Below, in pieces: positions 9,160 to 18,934 of a DNA stretch of 64,000 nucleotides. Origin of the DNA: Poseidonocella sp. HB161398 (GTDB taxonomy: Bacteria > Pseudomonadota > Alphaproteobacteria > Rhodobacterales > Rhodobacteraceae); NCBI RefSeq assembly GCF_005870025.1, contig NZ_VATA01000007.1, forward strand, positions 124,001 through 188,000, given 5' to 3'. A program made the position numbers and the translations under genes. Numbering within the stretch: the first letter of the stretch is position 1; each line of letters begins with the position of its first letter. A model generated the notes under the pieces. It worked only from the letters and a program-made list of their open reading frames with translations. It was not told the DNA's origin and made no database searches.

Positions 9160-9335
9160 GGCCCCAGAATGGCGCAGAACCCGCCTTGGGCGAAGCCATG
9201 GAAGGACGATGGTCCGGAAAACCGCGGTCTTTGTCCCTATCAGGCCGGAAACAGGACCATCCGTCCCGGAAGTATCCGGGAAAGCGGCGCCCGGCCGCGC
9301 TAAGCTGGGCGGCAGAGACGGGAAAGGAACCGGGC

Positions 9336-10379
9336 ATGCCGCAGATGCTGGAGAACCCCTGGCGCGGGACGGGGATGGCGCTCGACGCGCCCTGGCCGCT
9401 GGCGGATGCTTCCGGGGCGGGGGCGCTGCTGGCGCGCTGCCCGGCCCATGCGGCGACGCCGCTCGTCGAGCTGCCCGCGCTCGCCGCGCGCTTCGGTGTC
9501 GCCCGGCTCGTCGTGAAGGACGAGCGCGGCCGGATGGGGCTCGGCAGCTTCAAGGCGCTCGGCGCCGCCCATGCCATCGCGCGCGAGGCCGCCGCAACCC
9601 GCGCCGCCGATCTGCGCCGGGCGCTGGCCGGGCGGGTCTATGTCACCGCCAGCGCGGGCAATCACGGGCTTTCCGTCGCTGCCGGGGCGCGGCTCTTCGG
9701 GGCGCGGGCGGTGATCTACCTCGCCGAGGACGTGCCCGCGGGCTTCGCCCGGCGGCTCGCCGCCAAGGGGGCCGAGGTGGTCCGCGCAGGCCGCAGCTAC
9801 GAGGCCAGCATGGCGGCGGCCGCCGCGGCGGCGGAGGCGCAGGGCTGGACGCTCCTCTCCGACAGCTCCTGGCCGGGCTACGCGGAACTGCCGCTGCGGG
9901 TGATGGAGGGATATCTCCAGCTCGCCGCCGAGACCGTGGCCGGAATCGGCCGGCCGCCCAGCCATGTCTTCGTGCAGGCGGGGGTCGGCGGGCTCGCCGC
10001 CGCGCTCGCCGCACAGGTCCGCCGCGCCTGGGGGGAGGCGCCGCAGATCGCCGTGGTCGAGCCCGAAGCCGCTCCGGCCCTGACCGAGAGCATCCGCGCG
10101 GGCCGGATCGCCGAGACCGCCGGCCCGGCCTCCTCGATGGGGCGGCTCGACTGCAAGACGCCCTCGGTGATCGCGCTCAAGGGCCTCTCCCGCGATGCCG
10201 ACCTTTTCGTCACCGTCAGCGAGGCCGAGGGGCAGGCGGCCGCCGCGCTTGCCGCCGAGGCGGGCCTGCCGACGACGCCCTCGGGTGCGGCCGGACTGGC
10301 GCCGCTGGCCGCCGGGATGGTCCTGCCCCCCGGGGCGGAGGTGCTGGCGGTGATCAGCGAGGGGCCCGAGGATGGCTGA
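9336..10379 (+). CDS. PLP-dependent diaminopropionate ammonia-lyase-like enzyme
   Basis: This 347-residue fold-type II PLP enzyme probably eliminates ammonia from an amino acid in the cytoplasm. The PLP lysine is in the GLGSFKALGA segment (near residue 72), SAGNHG binds the substrate carboxylate, and GVGGLA is a phosphate loop. The VKDER...FKALGA pattern is that of diaminopropionate ammonia-lyase relatives rather than threonine deaminase. ATG 9336 with GGAAAGG upstream was preferred to an in-frame start 150 nt earlier because homologues begin near here. It overlaps the next (broken) peptidase gene. The gene order resembles amino-acid or ectoine-type utilisation clusters, but the true substrate is unknown. 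Confidence 0.75.
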   Translation: MPQMLENPWRGTGMALDAPWPLADASGAGALLARCPAHAATPLVELPALAARFGVARLVVKDERGRMGLGSFKALGAAHAIAREAAATRAADLRRALAGRVYVTASAGNHGLSVAAGARLFGARAVIYLAEDVPAGFARRLAAKGAEVVRAGRSYEASMAAAAAAAEAQGWTLLSDSSWPGYAELPLRVMEGYLQLAAETVAGIGRPPSHVFVQAGVGGLAAALAAQVRRAWGEAPQIAVVEPEAAPALTESIRAGRIAETAGPASSMGRLDCKTPSVIALKGLSRDADLFVTVSEAEGQAAAALAAEAGLPTTPSGAAGLAPLAAGMVLPPGAEVLAVISEGPEDG

Positions 10380-11534
10380 GCGCTCGCTGATCTTCCCGGC
10401 CGGGGAATGCCGCGGCCGGACCGCGCGGCTGCAGGCCGGGATGGCCGCCGCGGGGCTCGACGCGCTCCTCCTGACAGGCGCCGCGGACATCTTCTAGGTC
10501 ACCGGCTTTCTCACCCGCTTCCGGGAGAGCGCCGCGCGGCCCTGGGTCGTCGCGCTGCCCGCCGCGGGCCCTCGGGTGGCGGTGATCCCGTCGATCTGCG
10601 CCGCGCTGACGGGCCGGACCTGGCTGGAGGACATCCGCAGCCGGGACGCGCCCGACCCGCGCGACGACGGCATCGGCCTTCTCGCCGAAACCCTGTCCGG
10701 CATGGTGCCCGAACGCGGCCGGTTCGGCCTGTCGATGGGGGCGGAGACGCAACTGCGCATGCCGCCCGGCGATTTCGCGGCGCTCCGCGCGCGGCTCGAC
10801 CCGCGCCGCTTCGAGGACGCCACCGCCTGCCTCCAGCGGGTGCGGGAGATCAAGTCCGAAGCCGAGATCGCCCGCCTCCGCACGGCCTGCGCGATTGCCG
10901 GGCGCGCCTTTGTCCGCGTGCCGGGCTTCGCCCTGCCGGGCCGGCCGCTCGACGCGGTGTTCAGCGACTTCCAGATCGCGCTTCTCGAGGAGGGCGCCGA
11001 CTGGGCGAGCTGTGTCGCGGGCGGCGCGGCGCCGGACGGCTATGGCGACGTGATCTCGCCTGCCGGGCCGGACCCGCTCGCGCCGGGGGACATCCTGATG
11101 CTCGATACCTGCGCGGTAAAAGACGGATATTTCGGCGATTTCGACCGCAATTTAGCGATCGGCCCGGCCTCGGAGACCGCGCGGCGGGCGCTGGCCGCCC
11201 TCTGGGAGGCGACGGAGGAGACGATGGCTGCGCTGAGCCCGGGCCTTCGCGCCTGCGATCTCCACGCGATGCTGGCCGAGGGGATCCGGCGCCGCGGGCA
11301 GGGCCCCCGGGCGAGCGGCTGGGCCACGGGCTGGGGATCGCGCTGACCGAATGGCCCTCGCTGGCCCCGCGCGACACGACGCTGCTGCGGGCGGGGATGG
11401 TGCTGGCGCTGGAGCCCGGCTACGCGACCCGCGACGGGCGGCTCCTGGTGCATGAGGAGAACATCGTGCTGCGCGGGACCGGCGCCGAGTTCCCATCGCC
11501 GCGCGCGCATCGCGACCTGCCGGAGCCCGGCTGA
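10372..11534 (+). pseudogene. M24-family (Xaa-Pro/creatinase-like) peptidase, broken
   Basis: The frame opens at ATG 10372, overlapping the upstream stop. Codon 42 is TAG (10495-10497), where the family normally has a tyrosine (ADIFYVTGF pattern). The same frame resumes after it through DTCAVKDGYFGDFDRN, the metal-ligand aspartate region. Near 11305-11325 a frameshift moves the conserved LGHGLGI histidine and the EPGY and EEN glutamate motifs into another frame, ending at 11534. Two independent lesions mark it as a pseudogene of an M24 hydrolase such as the ectoine hydrolase/creatinase group. Confidence 0.85.
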
Positions 11535-12237
11535 TGGCGGGCTTTCCCCATGATCTGGAGGCGCCGCGGCCGGGGCTCGTGGTGCTGCAGATGGACGAGA
11601 CCATCGAGAATGATTTCCGCCACCTCTTCGCCCCCGGCACCGCGCGGCTGCAGGTCAGCCGTGTGCCCTCGGGCGCCAAACTGACGCCCGCCGCCATGGA
11701 CTCTGCGCTGTCCGTGGCGACCGGTTCGACGCGCTCGGCTATGGCTGCACCTCGGGCACGGCGCTGATCGGCGCGGGGCGGGTGCATGGGCTCTTGACCG
11801 GCGCGGTGCAGGCGCGGGCGGCGACCGATCCGCTGAGCGCCGCGCTGATTGCCTGCCGCGCGCTGGGGCTGCGCCGGATCGGCCTGCTCTCGCCCTATAT
11901 CCCGCCGGTCGCAGGGCCGTTCCGCGCGGCCTTCCAAGCGGGCGGCATCGCGGTGCCCGAAACGCTTTCCTTCGGCGAGGCGGAGGAGGCCCGCGCCGCC
12001 CGCATCGCCCCGGCCTCGATCGCGCGGGCGGCCTCGGCGCTGGCCGGTCGCGGCGGGATCGACGGGGTCTTCCTGTCCTGCACCAACCTGCGCACGCTCG
12101 GCATCATCGCCCCGCTCGAAGCGGCGCTCGGCCTGCCGGTGCTCAGCTCCAACCTGGTGCTCGGCTGGCACATGGCACAGCTCTCTGGCGCCCCGCTCGC
12201 CCCCGGCATCACGTGCCGGCTGGCAAGGACGCGCTGA
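11534..12237 (+). pseudogene. Asp/Glu racemase/maleate isomerase-like (EutA-type) protein, broken
   Basis: The ATG at 11534 overlaps the preceding stop. The N-terminal part (GLVVLQMDETIENDF) and the remainder (FDALGYGCTSGTALIG, then SCTNLRTLG) match the Asp/Glu racemase superfamily. Both catalytic cysteines are recognisable, but the two parts lie in different frames. The join at about 11700-11740 also seems to have lost several codons. It is a pseudogene or a deletion derivative. Together with the broken M24 peptidase it shows decay of the operon distal to the ammonia-lyase gene. Confidence 0.8.
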
Positions 12238-12322
12238 CCCAAGGCCCCCGGACGGCGAGGCCGACCCCCGGGGCAGTGCATCTGCCGGTCTGCACGCCCG
12301 GCAGCATTCCGGGATGCGGCAA

Positions 12323-12820
12323 GCGCCCGGCGCTGCATGGCGGCCGCCATTGGCTGATCGAGCGCGCGGGCGCGGGTGCCGGACCGAGGGCAGCAGCCCG
12401 TCTGCGGATTCATGGTTCGGAAAGGCCGCAGCGGCCAGCCCAGTCCGCCGCTTTTCCGCTTCCTGCACACGCCCGGCGTTGCATCCCGGCCGACGATGGC
12501 TGATGGCGCACCTTGTCTCCGCGGGCGGACAGCCCCGGATCGAGTTCAGCGCCGAACCGCCAAAGCGCGGGCCGGCCCGGCCACCACAGTCAGCCCATTC
12601 CACGGCATCCCGGAGAGTGGCTGGCGCCCGGCGCAGGGCCCCGGACGATTATCGCGGGAAGGCGGCAACCCCCGGAGCCCGGGGCCGAGGGCTGGACTGA
12701 AATCGACGCCCCCTCTGCCGATGCGGAATTCGGCACGGCCGCAGCCGACAACCCCGGCCGCAGCACTTCGGCGAGGGGCGCGCGCCCGGCGTCACATCCC
12801 GGCCGGCAATGGCTGACGGC
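12323..12820 (+). repeat. Three diverged copies of a block of about 37 bp
   Basis: Blocks at 12323-12360, 12471-12507 and 12784-12820 share the pattern GCCCGGCG(T)...CATCCCGGCCG...ATGGCTGA.GGC. Similarity between the second and third copies extends some 50 bases on each side, so the original unit was probably well over 100 bp. Spacing is irregular (about 148 and 313 bp). The blocks are dispersed repeats of unknown type, not CRISPR repeats. Confidence 0.6.
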
Positions 12821-13058
12821 ATGCAGCAGACGTGGATGCGGACCGTCCGGATGGACGCCCGCGCCGAAGAACCGGACCGTGACCCGGCGGGGCACCCGAC
12901 CGGCCCGGGCCGTCGCTACCCGGCTCCCGGCAGGGCGTGCCGCGGGGGGGATGGCGGCGTCCACCGCGGCCTAGGAGGTTGCACGGGCGGCCGGATCGGC
13001 AGCAGAGCCCGGACCGCCGATCCCGGCGCGGTCCGGCTCGCGCCGGCCAGCCCGTTCT

Positions 13059-13120
13059 GCAGGTCTCGGGCAACGCGCAGCGCGTCCAGAAAAGGGGGCT
13101 GCGCGCTGCCCGAAACCTGC
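13059..13120 (-). repeat. Long inverted repeat (23-bp arms)
   Basis: Arms at 13059-13081 and 13098-13120 are complementary at 21 of 23 positions, with a 16-nt loop. In a minus-strand transcript the two mismatches become G-U wobbles, so only that strand would form an uninterrupted 23-bp stem. The element lies downstream of the minus-strand universal stress protein gene, about 135 nt past its stop, and could end or stabilise that transcript. It could also be a stand-alone structured RNA. Confidence 0.6.
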
Positions 13121-13255
13121 GGAGCCCCGTCTGGACGGACGGATCGCGGCCGCCGAACCACGGCACGGCAAGGCGCCCTCCGCCCGCGCGGAGGCGCCCC
13201 GGAGCCGGCAGCGTTCCGCGGCGCCATGGCAGGCCGGGGACGCGCCGCTGCGGCC

Positions 13256-14071
13256 TCAGGCGCGGACGATCAGGATGTCGCTCGGGGCGTTGCGGATCAG
13301 GGTCTCGGTGAAGCTGCCGAGGATCGTCGGGGCGAACAGGCCGCGGGCATGGGCGCCCACCGCGATCAGATCCGGCGCCTGCGCCTCGCGCGCCCGCAGG
13401 AAAGCCTCGGAGACCGCGGCTGCCTCGGGCTCGGGCACCGGCAGCTGTGCGGGCAGCTCCTCCTCCGCCCACCATTCCGCGATCCGCTCGCGCGCCTCGG
13501 CGAGGAAGGGCGCCACCGCCTCGGGCCGCCCGCCCGGCGCGATCCAGCCGCGGAAGGGCACATGCAGCGCGTGGAAGCTGCGGAACTCGGCCGCGGGTGC
13601 CAGCGCCGCCGCCCAGCGGGCCGCGGCCGCGCAGCTGTGGGAGAGGTCGACGCCGCAGAGCACCCGGGCATAGTCGTCCTCGACCGCCTGGCTGACCAGC
13701 AGCACAGGGCGGGGGGTGGCGCGCACGATCCGCTCTACCGTGGTGCCGGCATACATGTCCCAGATCGGCCGCGCGCGGTGGACGCCCATGACGACGAGGT
13801 CGGGCTGGACCTCCTCGATCACCTGGGCGAGCTTCTCCACCGGTTCGCCGATCTCGACGCGGATCTCGGTCTCGCAGCCACCCGCGGACTGGCGCGACAG
13901 CTCCTCGCGCGCCTCTTCCATGATCGCGCCCGACATCTGCTTCGGCAGGTCGTCATCGACGACGGTGCAGACGACGAGCTTCGCGCCATGGGCCGCGGCG
14001 AGACGCTCCGCCCGCCGCCGGGCGCGCTCGGAGCGCAGGGAAAGATCGGAGCCAAGCAGAATCGTCTTCAC
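13256..14071 (-). CDS. Tandem-domain universal stress protein (UspA family)
   Basis: The 271-residue protein comprises two Usp domains (about 1-135 and 140-271). The first begins KTILLGSDLS and contains GVHRARPIWDMYAGTT; the second contains GAHARGLFAPTILGSFT. Both match the ATP-binding G-2x-G-9x-G(S/T) pattern of UspA-type proteins. No ATG fits, and GTG 14071 with AGAAGGA upstream gives the canonical N-terminus. Usp proteins act in the cytoplasm in stress tolerance. Neighbours on both sides are decayed, so it stands alone. Confidence 0.88.
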   Translation of the reverse strand: MKTILLGSDLSLRSERARRRAERLAAAHGAKLVVCTVVDDDLPKQMSGAIMEEAREELSRQSAGGCETEIRVEIGEPVEKLAQVIEEVQPDLVVMGVHRARPIWDMYAGTTVERIVRATPRPVLLVSQAVEDDYARVLCGVDLSHSCAAAARWAAALAPAAEFRSFHALHVPFRGWIAPGGRPEAVAPFLAEARERIAEWWAEEELPAQLPVPEPEAAAVSEAFLRAREAQAPDLIAVGAHARGLFAPTILGSFTETLIRNAPSDILIVRA

Positions 14072-14193
14072 GCGGATAGTCCTTCTCTTCTGGAAGGCCC
14101 GCGGACCGGTCCGCCGCCTTCGGAACCAAGATATGCAGATTTGTCGTGATTCCAAGCACTCCGCCCCGGACCGCGGCATGGCGGCACGGGGGA

Positions 14194-15248
14194 TCAGCGC
14201 AGGAACCTGCGGAACTGCCGCAGCGTCGGTAGGAACAGCGCGCCTCCGATCGCGGCCAGCGCGGCAAGTGGCGGCCAGACCGTCGCCAGCCCCGCGCCGC
14301 GGAACCCGATCGCCTGCGAGAGGATGACGAAATGGATGTTCGGCGCAGTTGGCATCACCGCCTGGATCGCCTCGGGCCTGTTCTCGCGCGGGGCCATGCC
14401 GTCCGAGAGCATCTGCAGGAGCAAAAGCAGGAGCATCGGGAGAGGGCCGAAATGCGGCACCGAGCCCGCCACCGTCGCCGGGGAGAGCCCGAGCGAGGTG
14501 GTGGCGAAGGGCATCAGCGCCGCGGCCGCCGCGAAGAGCCAGACAGAGCCGCCGAGCAGCATGCCGGTGACGGCGTGCAGGCCGGCCATGGCGGCGGCGA
14601 AGACCACCGCGCCCATCGGGCAGACCTTCGGCAGCAGAATCTCCACCCCGCTGACTGGCATGACGAGGAGTGCTCCACCGCGCCATGCTCCTTGCCGGGG
14701 ATCAGCGCTGCGCCGACGAGGGTGATCGAGAGCATGGAGATGTTGTCGATCACCTGGCTGACGGTACCGAACCGGGCCGGGTTGAGGCGGTTGCGCAGCC
14801 CCGGCACGGGACCGGCCTCCTCCGTGCCGCGGTGCCCAGCCAGAAATTCGGCGATCTCGGCCGAGGCGATCTGGCCGATATGGCCCGCGCCGTTGACGGC
14901 CTGGCTCGACCGGATGGCGTCGACATTCAGCTGCATTCCGGGGCTGCGCCCGGTCGGCAGGTCGCGCTCGAAGGAGGGCGGGATGGCCAGCGCGAAGGTG
15001 CCTCGCCCGGTCTCCATCGGCGCGTCCATCTCCTCCGCTCGAGGGAATTGGGCGCGTAGAGGGCCTGGCCCCGCCGCACGGAAAGCTGCGAGCGGTCCTC
15101 GTCCACGATGCCGATGGCGGCGCGGTTGGGCGACATGGCGAAGGCCGAGGCCGGCATGCAGATCGACAGCATGAAGGAACTGCGCGGTGTCGCGGCCGGG
15201 CCCGCGCCGTTTCTTCACCCAGAGAAGCCAGACATGGCGCCGCTTCAT
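14194..15248 (-). pseudogene. YhhJ-like ABC-2 permease, broken
   Basis: Fragments in at least two minus-strand frames resemble the YhhJ ABC-2 transport permease. The N-terminal part contains AIGIVDEDRSQLS, and the C-terminal part includes a membrane domain (VFAAAMAGLHAVTGMLLGG, MPFATTSLGLSP) and PNIHFVILSQAIGFRGAG near the end. Frameshifts near 14690 and 15040 separate the parts. It is the third gene of a yhiI-rbbA-yhhJ-type set. Confidence 0.7.
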
Positions 15249-17740
15249 CGCCTGGCGCTCCCGCTTGCGCAGCCGCAAGAGCCCCGCCGCCAGCACCGGC
15301 AGGGCCAGCGCGAGGGTCAGGAATGCGCTGCCCAGATCGGCAAGGCCGAGCCTCCTGGAATAGGGGCCCCGCGATAGTGATGACATGCGTGGCCGGCAGC
15401 AGCTCGCAGATCGCCCGCGCCCCGCCGTCGAGCGCCGAGACCGGATCGGTCAGCCCCGAGAAAAGCGAGGCGGGCACCATGCTCGGCAGCACCGTAGCGA
15501 AGATCGCCGCGATCCGGCTCGGGAGGACGGAGGAGATCCCGAGCCGGATCCCGGTGACGGTCGGCACGCAGAGCCCCGCCGCCAGCGCGCCGAAGCCGAG
15601 GACCGTGACCGCCGGCAGGATGAAGAAATTCGCCAGCGCCAGGAGGGCACAACGCAGCTCCTTGCCGAAGAGAAACCCGGCCCGCGTCACCGGCGTCAGG
15701 TAGAAACTGGTGATCGCGCCTGGGGCCATCGCGACGATGCGGTCGATATTGGGGTTGCAGCGGAAGCGGGTGTCCAGCGGGAAGCCGGCCGCCGCGCTGC
15801 TGCCGGCCATCCGCGCGCGCTCCTTTGCATGGCCCTGCACCGTTTCGGCCAGCGAGGGGGCGCGCCGTCGATCCAGGCGCCGATCTCGACGCGGCGGCCA
15901 CGCGCCTGGTCGCGGGCGAAATCCGGCGGGAGCTCGATTGCCGGGCCGGGCGCCGCGTCGCGCATCCGCCGGTCCAGATCGGCATGCTCGGCCAGCGGCG
16001 GCGCCTCGGTGAAATGGGCCGGGCCCGCGATGCCGGGGACCAGGCTGAGGCTGGCGGCGGTCTGGTCGCGGTCGAGCACGGCAAAGGAAGGGTCCTCCGC
16101 ATCCATGCTCGTGCCATAGGCGGTCACCGCCAGGAGCAGCAGCGTCCCGGCCAGCGCCATGGTCGCGCATCAGCTGCAGCGCCTCGAGAAGCGCACAGAT
16201 CCTGATCCTCGCCGGCGTGAAGCCGCGGCCGGGCGCGGGCGCCGCGGATCCGGGCTCCGCCAGCAGGACGGCGCCGCCGGGCCGGCCGCCTCCTCGAGAT
16301 AGGCGATGACGGCCTCCTCCAGCCGCGCCGCGCCTTCGCCTGCTTCAGCGCGGCGGCGGAGTCGCGGACCCAGAACCCGCCCGGCAGGCATCAGCGAGAT
16401 GCGGTCGCAGGGCGCGGCCTCGTTCATGAAATGGGTCGAGACGAAGATCGTCCCCCGTCCCGCCGCAAGAGCTCGCCGAGGAGGCGCCGGACCCCGTCGC
16501 GAGCGACCGGATCGACGCCCGGGGCCGGCTCGTCCGGGATCAGGATCTCGGGCCGGTGGATCACCGCGACCGCCAGCGCCAGCGGCTGTCGCCATCAGCG
16601 CGCCGCCATCTCCGCCACCCGCGTGCGATCCCCGCCTCGGCGATGCCGAAGAGCCGGGCCTGCAGCTCCAGGTTCTGCCGCTTGGACAGCATGGAATAGA
16701 GCGGGAAGGCCGGGGTCATGAAACCGGCGCGGCGGCGCGCCTCCATGTCTGCGGGGTCGAACTTGCCGAAGAGCCGGGTCCCGCCCTCGCCGGGCTCCAG
16801 CAGCCCCGTCGGCATCTTCATCGTCCCGGTCGTGCCGCAGCCATTCCAGCCGAGGAAGCCGTGGATCTCGCCGCGCTCGATGCGGAAGCCGACATTCCCG
16901 ACCGCGGTGGAAGCTGCCGAAGAGGCGGGTCGCCCCTTCGCCTTGACGGCGGTCCCGGCCATGCCGGCGGGGCGGTCCCGGCGCCGGTCGCGGCCGCGAG
17001 CAGCGCGACGAAGGCCCGGTCGAGATCGCGCTGCCCGGTGCGGTTCAGCAGCTCGGCCGGTACCCGCACCGCCGACATCGCCACCAGCAAGTCAAAGCCC
17101 GCGGCCTTTTCCATGCGGGCGGTCGAGACCGGCACGTTCATCCCCGGCCGCTCGGCGCGGATGCGGCCGATCAGGTCCCGGAACCGCCGCCGCGACAGCG
17201 GATCGACGTCGGTGGCCGGCGCGTCGAGGATCAGTGCGCAGCACGGGCCGAGCTTCTGCTTCATCCCGCCCGAGAGCTCGCCCGCGGGCCGGTCGAGAAA
17301 GGGCAGCTTGCCGGTTGCGCCCAGCAGGCGGAGGATCCCGCGGCCGCGCCCGGCCCGGTCATGGCCGAGGAAGTGCCTTGGCCACCGGACCCCGGCCGAG
17401 GCTTTCCGCGAGCAACTCGCCAGGCTAATCTGAACCCGAACCGGTGTCGCAACCGGGTAAGAGCTTACCGAGCGTCGGGCAGAGGTTGCGGCCAGCCCCC
17501 GCGGCATGACGGCGATGGACGGAGCCATCCCGCGCCGCGCCGCCGGATCGGAGATGCCGCGGCCCGTCACCCCGAGCCGCTCCTCCTGCAGCGCCAGCGC
17601 GCCGGAGACCCGCGAGATCAGGGGCGACCGGCCCGGCCATGCGCCCGGCCGGGATTTCCAGGCTCAGACGGTCGAGCGCCGGCTTGCGGCCATGGCGCCG
17701 GGTCAGGTCCCGGGCCCGCAGGATCGCGTCTATCGCCCGG
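15249..17740 (-). pseudogene. RbbA-like ABC ATPase-permease fusion, broken
   Basis: Read on the minus strand, remnants occur in the RbbA order. First comes an ATPase whose Walker A is unrecognisable but whose LSGGMKQKLG signature and ILDAPATDVDPLSRR Walker B remain. A second ATPase follows whose P-loop reads [12 protein letters not shown], so the catalytic lysine is lost. An ABC-2 permease comes last (MALAGTLLLLAVTAYG near 16160; SFYLTPVTRAGFLFGKELR). Many frameshifts separate them, and an IS30 tail interrupts the first ATPase after the NLCPTL segment. It is clearly non-functional. In other bacteria RbbA-type proteins pair with a HlyD-like adaptor and YhhJ. Confidence 0.75.
17365..17456 (+). 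mobile_element. IS30-family transposase C-terminus and right end (remnant)
   Basis: A 22-codon frame ending at TGA 17431-17433 reads PRKCLGHRTPAEAFREQL and on, the hallmark C-terminus of IS30-family transposases (CLGYRTPAEVF). It continues into a GTGTCGCAACCGG end. The same sequence, about 80% identical over some 50 bp, recurs at about 30930-30984 on the other strand. The remnant lies inside the rbbA pseudogene and probably marks the insertion that first disrupted it. Confidence 0.75.
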
Positions 17741-18747
17741 TCACTCCCCGGTCAGCGGCGCAGGGGGGCGAACTGGTCGCCACGGCCGGCCAGTCGAGCC
17801 CGGGCTCGAGCCGCAGATAGGCCATGCCGGGCAGGCCGGTCTTCATATCGGCGCCGTACCGCTCCGGCAGCTCGGGCGGGATGCGGGCGCGGAGGCAGAC
17901 GCGAAACATCAGCTTGACCCGCTCCTGCTGCGTCTCGACGCTGCCCGGGGTGAATTGCGCGACATCGGCAATGAAGGTGACGGCCGCGGGAATGGCGCAA
18001 TGCGGCGCGGCTTCGAGCACCTGGCGAACCTCGCCGCCAAGCTGCATCCGGCCGGTCTCGGCGGCGGCGAGGACGAAGGTCATGCAGACGTCGCTCAGCG
18101 GCACCAGCATCAGGAAACGGCTGCCCGCGCCGACGACCTTGCCCTCCCGGGCGACGAGATACTGCACCCGCCCGTCGACCGGCACCACCGGAACGCCATC
18201 CTCGAGCGAGACCTGGATCGCCTCGATCTCGGCGGCGGCGGCATCGACCTGGGCGGCCGCCGCGGCGCTGGCCCCGGCCTCGGCGGCCGCCAGCTGCGCT
18301 TCGGCGGCGGCCTGTCTAGCGGCGGAAATACTTTCCTCCAGTTCCTGCTGCGAGACGGTCGGGCTGACCGCGAGCGTGCCAGGCGCCGCCCGGTGGCGGT
18401 CAGCCCGGCGCGGGCGCGCGCCACTTCGGCTCAGGGCGCGTGAAGCTCGGCCCGGGCCCGGGGCACGCGGCTCTGCGCGGTGACAACGCCGATCTCGGCC
18501 CGGCGCAGCTGCCCCTCGAGCTGGCCGGGAGTCATCCGCACCAGCGCGTCCCCGGCCTCGACGTACTGGCCCTCCCGCGCTGAGATCCGCCCGGCCGAGA
18601 GCGGCGAGATGCCGACCTCGGTCGCCCCGATCCGGCCATTGTCGGCCGCCATGCCCTCGGGCAGGCCCAGGCGGAGGACGGCAAGGACGCCGGGGACAGC
18701 CAGCCCGCAAGGGCGGCCAGACGGCGCTTCGACGTCGCTCGCGCCAT
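17730..18747 (-). pseudogene. HlyD/YhiI-like membrane-fusion protein, broken
   Basis: Minus-strand fragments match HlyD-type adaptor proteins. The N-terminus MARATSKRRLAALAG is followed in another frame by a lipoyl-like half (GRISAREGQYVEAGDALVRM). The rest lies in a third stretch containing the coiled-coil-like Ala/Glu-rich hairpin and the terminal GLPGMAYLRLEPG segment. Frameshifts near 18720 and 18430 break it. It overlaps the start of the rbbA remnant, as expected for a yhiI-rbbA-yhhJ operon. Confidence 0.75.
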
Positions 18748-18934
18748 GCCAAATGCATTCCCGTTCAGTCACCTCTGCCAAGGTTGGAAAGCCCCGGCGC
18801 GGCCGGTCGACGCCTGCCCCGGCGCAAGCCACCCGGTTCGGCCGGGCCCTGCGCCTGCAGGGCAGGCGCGGCGCGCCCGCGGCGGAGCCCCGCCCTACGA
18901 CATCCCGGAGCCACGGAAACCGCCGCCGCGCCAT

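Larger units (their letters stand above)
12238..13255. other. 1-kb gene-free tract with diverged repeats
   Basis: No convincing coding sequence, ribosome-binding site or RNA gene is visible between the racemase pseudogene and the universal stress protein gene. The tract contains three diverged copies of a block of about 37 bp and one long hairpin (listed separately). Open frames here have Pro/Arg/Gly-rich composition and no recognisable family. Confidence 0.6.

Noticed and set aside
10495-10497. In-frame TAG in the M24 gene as pyrrolysine or programmed read-through
   Set aside because: A separate downstream frameshift also breaks the gene, and nothing suggests recoding, so simple decay is the better explanation.
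12238-13255. CRISPR array suggested by repeated blocks
   Set aside because: Only three diverged blocks with irregular spacing, no uniform spacers and no cas genes.
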